From NCBI GenBank assembly GCA_945871455.1, contig CAMBXJ010000136.1:1-9376 (forward strand): a stretch of 9,376 nucleotides of DNA. The letters are read 5' to 3'. Position numbers and translations under genes: made by a program. Numbering within the stretch: the first letter of the stretch is position 1; the number at the start of each line of letters is the position of its first letter. The notes under the pieces are model-generated. The model made no database searches. It saw only the letters and a list, made by a program, of their open reading frames with translations, and was not told the origin of the DNA. Below are positions 6,119 to 9,376 of this stretch, piece after piece. This stretch comes from Asaia bogorensis (GTDB taxonomy: Bacteria > Pseudomonadota > Alphaproteobacteria > Acetobacterales > Acetobacteraceae).

Positions 6119-7942
6119 ATGTGCGGCATCGTCGGAGTCATCGGCTCGCGTCAGGCGGCCCCCTTGCTGCTGGAGGCGCTGCGCCGGCTGGAATATCGCG
6201 GCTATGACAGCGCCGGTATCGCCACCCTGGTCGACGGCCAGATCGACCGACGCCGCGCCGAGGGCAAGCTTGGCAATCTCTCCGCGGCCTTGGACCGCAC
6301 CCCGCTGTTCGGCACGATCGGGATCGGCCACACGCGCTGGGCCACCCACGGCGCCCCCACGGTCAACAACGCCCACCCGCACGGCACGATCCGGGTGTCG
6401 CTGGTGCATAACGGCATCATCGAAAACCACGCCGAACTGCGCGCCGAACTGGAAGCGGCCGGACAGGTGTTCAGTACGGAAACCGATACCGAGACCGTCG
6501 CGCAATTGGTCGACCTGAACCTGCAACGTGGCATGAAGCCGATCGAGGCCGCGGGCGCCGCCTTCCGTCGCCTGCGCGGCGCCTATGCCCTGGCCATGAT
6601 CTTCGCCGGCGAAGACGAGTTGATCGTCGGCGCCCAACACGGTGCGCCCCTGGCTGTCGGATTTGGGGACGACGAAATGTTCGTCGGGTCCGACGCGCTG
6701 GCCCTGGCGCCGCTGACCAGGCGGATCGCCTATCTGCGCGATGGCGATTGGACCGTCGTCAGCCGCACCGGCGCGCAGTTCTTCGACATGGAAGGCAACG
6801 AAATCCAGCGCGAGGTCAAACTGACTCGCCTGACCGGGGCCGCCATCGGCAAGGGCAACTACCGCCACTTCATGGAAAAGGAGCTGCACGAGCATCCCGC
6901 CGTGATCGGCGACACGTTGCACCGGATGGTCAATCCCTCCACCCGCGCGGTGATGCTGCCGGACATGCCGTTCGACTTCGCGACCCTGCCGCGCATCACC
7001 ATGAGCGCCTGTGGCAGCGCCTTCTACGCCGGCCTGGTGGGGCGCTGGTGGTTCGAGGCGATGGCTCGCATCCCCACCGATGGCGACGTTGCCAGTGAGT
7101 TCCGCTACCGCACGCCTCCCATGCCCGCCGGCGGGCTGGGTTTGCTGGTGTCTCAGTCCGGGGAGACGGCGGATACGCTCGCCGCGCTGCGCTATATGCG
7201 GGAGCAGGGGCAGAAAGTGCTCTCGATCCTGAATGTGCCCGAAAGCAGCATGTCGCGGGAATCGGACGCGGTGCTGGAAACCGTCGCCGGGCCGGAAATC
7301 GGCGTTGCCAGCACCAAGGCGTTCACGGCCCAGCTATCCGTGCTGGCGTGCCTGGCCCTGGCCGCGGGACGGGCGAGGGGGGCCATCACCGCCGCCCAGG
7401 AAGCCGCGATGACCACGGCTCTGCTGGAAGTGCCGGAACGCGCGGCCGAGGTGCTGGACAACGATGCGGCGATCCAGGACCTGGCTCAGCGGGTGGCGCG
7501 GGCGCGCGACGTGCTGTTCCTGGGGCGTGGCAATTGCTACCCGATCGCTCTGGAGGGGGCGCTGAAGCTGAAGGAAATCAGCTATATCCACGCCGAGGGC
7601 TATGCCGCCGGGGAGATGAAACACGGCCCCATCGCGCTGATCGACCCGTCCGTGCCGGTGATCGCCATCGCGCCATCCGGGCCTCTGTTCGAGAAGACTG
7701 CGTCCAATTTGCAGGAAGCCGCTGCCCGAGGCGGGCAGGTGATTGTGTTCTCGGACGCCGAGGGTGCCGCCAAGCTGAAAGGCATCGCGGCGGAAACCGT
7801 GATCCTGCCCACGGTCGATCCGTTCGTGGCACCGATCCTGTATGCGATCCCGGTGCAGGTGCTGGCTTATCATGTGGCGGTTCTGAAGGGCACGGACGTC
7901 GATCAGCCGCGGAATCTCGCGAAGTCGGTGACCGTCGAGTAG
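6119..7942 (+). CDS. glmS: Glutamine--fructose-6-phosphate aminotransferase (isomerising)
   Basis: Makes glucosamine-6-phosphate from fructose-6-phosphate with glutamine as amide donor, the entry step to amino-sugar and cell-wall synthesis. The product is 607 residues (E. coli enzyme about 609). The N-terminal class II glutaminase domain (about 1-240) begins MCGIVGVIG with nucleophile Cys2 exposed after Met removal, then GHTRWATHG (70-78), HNGIIEN (97-103) and ETDTE (121-125). Two SIS domains follow: SACGSAFYAG (296-305) and SQSGETADTLAALR (345-358) in the first, GRGNCYPIALEGALKLKE (469-486) in the second. Isomerase residues by position are Glu486, His502 in MKHGPIALI, and Lys602 in the C-terminal DVDQPRNLAKSVTVE. 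It starts directly after the glmU stop; AAGGGGA inside the glmU end, about ten bases upstream, serves as ribosome-binding site. With no gap there is no room for a glmS ribozyme. Confidence 0.98.
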   Translation: MCGIVGVIGSRQAAPLLLEALRRLEYRGYDSAGIATLVDGQIDRRRAEGKLGNLSAALDRTPLFGTIGIGHTRWATHGAPTVNNAHPHGTIRVSLVHNGIIENHAELRAELEAAGQVFSTETDTETVAQLVDLNLQRGMKPIEAAGAAFRRLRGAYALAMIFAGEDELIVGAQHGAPLAVGFGDDEMFVGSDALALAPLTRRIAYLRDGDWTVVSRTGAQFFDMEGNEIQREVKLTRLTGAAIGKGNYRHFMEKELHEHPAVIGDTLHRMVNPSTRAVMLPDMPFDFATLPRITMSACGSAFYAGLVGRWWFEAMARIPTDGDVASEFRYRTPPMPAGGLGLLVSQSGETADTLAALRYMREQGQKVLSILNVPESSMSRESDAVLETVAGPEIGVASTKAFTAQLSVLACLALAAGRARGAITAAQEAAMTTALLEVPERAAEVLDNDAAIQDLAQRVARARDVLFLGRGNCYPIALEGALKLKEISYIHAEGYAAGEMKHGPIALIDPSVPVIAIAPSGPLFEKTASNLQEAAARGGQVIVFSDAEGAAKLKGIAAETVILPTVDPFVAPILYAIPVQVLAYHVAVLKGTDVDQPRNLAKSVTVE

Positions 7943-7974
7943 GCCGGGCGAGTCTTCCCGAATGCGCGAAGAGT

Positions 7975-8002
7975 GGGGGGCTTCTGTTGCCCGGTGCCCC
8001 CC
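7975..8002. terminator. Possible shared stem between convergent glmS and ssrA
   Basis: GGGGGG (7975-7980) and CCCCCC (7997-8002) form a 6-bp stem with a 16-base loop, 32 bases past the glmS stop and 16 bases past the tmRNA tag stop on the other strand. No T-run follows on either strand, so it may instead be the closing helix at the 3' end of the tmRNA coding piece. A weaker TCTTC/GAAGA stem lies at 7953-7972. Confidence 0.35.
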
Positions 8003-8018
8003 GAACCGCGCTTATAGC

Positions 8019-8054
8019 TTATGCAGCTACAGCGAGCGCCTGATTATCATTGGC
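8019..8054 (-). other. tmRNA tag reading frame (ANDNQALAVAA)
   Basis: From the resume codon GCC (8054-8052) the frame encodes ANDNQALAVAA followed by TAA (8021-8019). The ANDN start and the hydrophobic AVAA end are the hallmarks of alphaproteobacterial tmRNA tags; the C-terminal alanines are the usual ClpXP/ClpAP recognition end. The resume codon is inferred from the tag pattern and from the PK1-like GACCC/GGGTC pairing just upstream. Confidence 0.9.
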
Positions 8055-8138
8055 ACTTGAGAATTGACCCGATAACGGCGGTATCATGCCGAGCAAAAGA
8101 TGGGTCTTTACCACGCGTGTCGAGCCTGTGTCGCCCCC

Positions 8139-8166
8139 ATATGCCTGCCCGTATCCGGGAGGGGAA
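8139..8166 (-). other. Intervening segment between tmRNA acceptor and coding pieces
   Basis: These 28 bases lie between the encoded CCA end of the acceptor piece and the GGGGGCG start of the coding piece. They contain a small CCCG-GATA-CGGG hairpin (8159-8148). In permuted tmRNA genes this segment is removed during maturation, leaving two RNA chains held together by base pairing. Confidence 0.75.
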
Positions 8167-8280
8167 TGGTGGAGGCGCCGGGCACTGCCCCCGGGTCCAC
8201 AACGCTTATTCCAACCACCGTTTATCACCATAGTCAGCAAGCTGACGACGCAGATATAGGCGCCCTCGGTGACGATTGAA

Positions 8281-8527
8281 AGGGGTTTCCGAAGCGGCGC
8301 CACAATCGCGCGACCGCCCGATCCGCCACCCCCCGGGGCCACGTCGCATGGTCAGCACGACCGTGCCGGCAACAGGCGCGCCATGGATGAGCATCGAGGT
8401 GCGAGCCAAGCAGAATTGCCCGGCGGGCGTGCGGTGGGAGTACCGACAGGCGAAGCAAGGAAACCCGTAGCCGAGGTCGGCCATGCACCGGTGTTGCGAG
8501 CGGAAAAGAGGTGATAAGATCCAGCCC
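8281..8527. other. Intergenic region between ssrA and thyX
   Basis: This 247-bp stretch should hold the divergent promoters of ssrA (minus) and thyX (plus), but I could not place either with confidence. A minus-strand open frame of 92 codons (8484 down to 8206) begins [17 protein letters not shown] and has a CxxC pair, but it lacks a ribosome-binding site and its 3' third overlaps the tmRNA acceptor piece, so I do not call it a gene. GAGGTG at 8508-8513 is the only purine-rich site before thyX. Confidence 0.5.
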
Positions 8528-9376
8528 ATGCCTCTCTCGCCCGCACAACAAGCCGAGATCGCCGCCCAGCGCGCCCAATCCGCCGCCACGGCCCGCCCCA
8601 CCGTGCCGGCATTGGAGGCCATGCTGTACCAGGCCATCCCCATCCTCGATCACGGCTTCGTCCGGGTGATCGACTACATGGGCGACGATGCCGCCATCGT
8701 GCAGGCGGCGCGAGTGTCCTACGGCCGCGGGACTCGCCGCGTGTCCGAAGACGCCGGCCTGATCCGCTATCTGATGCGCCACCGCCATTCGACCCCGTTC
8801 GAGATGTGCGAGATCAAATACCACGTCAAACTGCCGATCTTCGTCGCGCGCCAGTGGATCCGCCACCGTACCGCCAACGTGAACGAATACTCGGCGCGCT
8901 ACTCCATCCTGGATCGGGAGTTCTATATTCCGGCCCCCGAGCATCTCGCCGCGCAAGCCGTCACCAACCGCCAGGGCCGCGGCGCGGTGCTGGAAGGCGC
9001 GGAAGCGGCCGAGGTTCTGGACCTGCTGCGCGACGACGCCGCCCGCAACTACGACCATTATGCCGCGATGCTGAACGAGGACGCGTCCGGGACGCCTGTC
9101 GATCCGTCTCGCCAGGGGTTGGCGCGGGAGCTGGCGCGGATGAACCTGACGCTCAACACCTACACGCAGTGGTATTGGAAGACCGACCTGCATAACCTGT
9201 TTCATTTCCTCTCGTTGCGGGCCGACCCTCACGCGCAATACGAAATCCGCGTCTATGCCGAGGCCATGCTGAACACGGTCGAGGCCTGGGTGCCGCGGGC
9301 CTGTGCGGCGTTCCGCGACTACCGTCTGGGCGCGGTGACCCTGTCGGCGCAGATGCTGGCCGTGGTGAAGCGGATG
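8528..9376 (+). CDS. thyX: Flavin-dependent thymidylate synthase, 3' end cut by window edge
   Basis: FAD-dependent tetrameric enzyme that methylates dUMP to dTMP with methylene-tetrahydrofolate and NAD(P)H, replacing the unrelated ThyA. I translated 283 codons with no stop before the edge; about 20 residues are probably missing. The ThyX signature RHR-x7-S is [11 protein letters not shown] at 112-122, continuing ARYS. HSTPFE (87-92) is the conserved FAD/dUMP-contacting segment. [15 protein letters not shown] (227-241) is the C-terminal conserved block. The N-terminal extension [16 protein letters not shown] fits, as I remember it, alphaproteobacterial ThyX and supports the start at 8528, although its only purine-rich site, GAGGTG, is 14 bases upstream. 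A second ATG at codon 32 has GGAGG only two bases before it and would remove the conserved N-terminus. Confidence 0.96.
   Translation, partial: MPLSPAQQAEIAAQRAQSAATARPTVPALEAMLYQAIPILDHGFVRVIDYMGDDAAIVQAARVSYGRGTRRVSEDAGLIRYLMRHRHSTPFEMCEIKYHVKLPIFVARQWIRHRTANVNEYSARYSILDREFYIPAPEHLAAQAVTNRQGRGAVLEGAEAAEVLDLLRDDAARNYDHYAAMLNEDASGTPVDPSRQGLARELARMNLTLNTYTQWYWKTDLHNLFHFLSLRADPHAQYEIRVYAEAMLNTVEAWVPRACAAFRDYRLGAVTLSAQMLAVVKRM

Larger units (their letters stand above)
7975..8280 (-). ncRNA. ssrA: Two-piece (circularly permuted) tmRNA
   Basis: Transfer-messenger RNA, which rescues stalled ribosomes with SmpB and tags the nascent chain for proteolysis. Reading the minus strand, the acceptor piece comes first, then a spacer, then the coding piece: the permuted order known from alphaproteobacteria. 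The acceptor 3' end CGCCTCC-ACCA (8177-8167) pairs with GGGGGCG (8138-8132) at the coding-piece 5' end over seven pairs, including G3.U70, the alanine identity pair. A 17-base T-arm (8194-8178, CCGGG/CCCGG) directly precedes the acceptor strand. GCGTTGT in the acceptor piece can pair with ACACGC in the coding piece as helix P2 with a one-base bulge. Upstream hairpins include GTCAG-CTTG-CTGAC (8246-8233) inside TCACC/GGTGA. In the coding piece GACCC/GGGTC brackets the region before the tag. The outer ends at 8280 and 7975 are estimates. It converges on glmS and diverges from thyX. Confidence 0.88.

Noticed and set aside
6100..6121. glmS ribozyme or other leader element before glmS
   Set aside because: The glmU stop abuts the glmS start, so no untranslated leader exists, and the ribozyme class is typical of Gram-positive bacteria.
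4592..6922. A 776-codon open frame on the minus strand
   Set aside because: It is antisense to glmU and the first part of glmS and also overlaps gph in another frame. All three of those genes have complete motif sets.
8234..9238. A 334-codon open frame on the minus strand over thyX
   Set aside because: It is a shadow of thyX, whose plus-strand translation carries the RHR-x7-S signature.

Overview
The window is GC-rich chromosomal DNA of an alphaproteobacterium, most likely from the Rhodospirillales/Acetobacteraceae side. The clearest evidence is a circularly permuted, two-piece tmRNA gene (ssrA) whose tag reads ANDNQALAVAA. Dense REP-like stem-loop repeats and an alphaproteobacterial-type ThyX agree with this. 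The exact family is inference. No phage, transposase, CRISPR or island signature is visible. The genes are mostly core metabolism, and the unusual content lies between them.

Left part (1-4664), all coding on the minus strand. Read in the direction of transcription, from high to low coordinates: gph (phosphoglycolate phosphatase-type HAD hydrolase), trpS (tryptophanyl-tRNA synthetase), an FAD-linked D-lactate dehydrogenase/glycolate oxidase-type gene broken by one in-frame TGA, and an acyl-CoA dehydrogenase running off the left edge. The gaps hold palindromic repeats: a three-stem REP-like unit in two inverted copies around a perfect 29-bp hairpin (gph/trpS gap), a perfect 50-bp inverted repeat made of two head-to-head REP units (trpS/dehydrogenase gap), and a reduced two-stem copy of the first unit (dehydrogenase/acyl-CoA dehydrogenase gap).

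Right part (4665-9376). A 107-bp divergent control region separates gph from glmU. It contains a TTGACA -35 hexamer set inside a concentric double dyad, a candidate operator. glmU and glmS form a tight pair: the glmU stop TGA is followed directly by the glmS ATG. GlmS makes glucosamine-6-phosphate and GlmU converts glucosamine-1-phosphate to UDP-GlcNAc, so the pair supplies cell-wall and lipopolysaccharide precursor; the phosphoglucosamine mutase GlmM is not here. Convergent to glmS, on the minus strand, lies the permuted ssrA (trans-translation rescue of stalled ribosomes). Divergent from it is thyX (flavin-dependent thymidylate synthase), truncated by the right edge.

Most notable items: the permuted tmRNA hidden in an apparently empty 585-bp gap, the single nonsense codon in an otherwise intact dehydrogenase, and the nested inverted-repeat elements.
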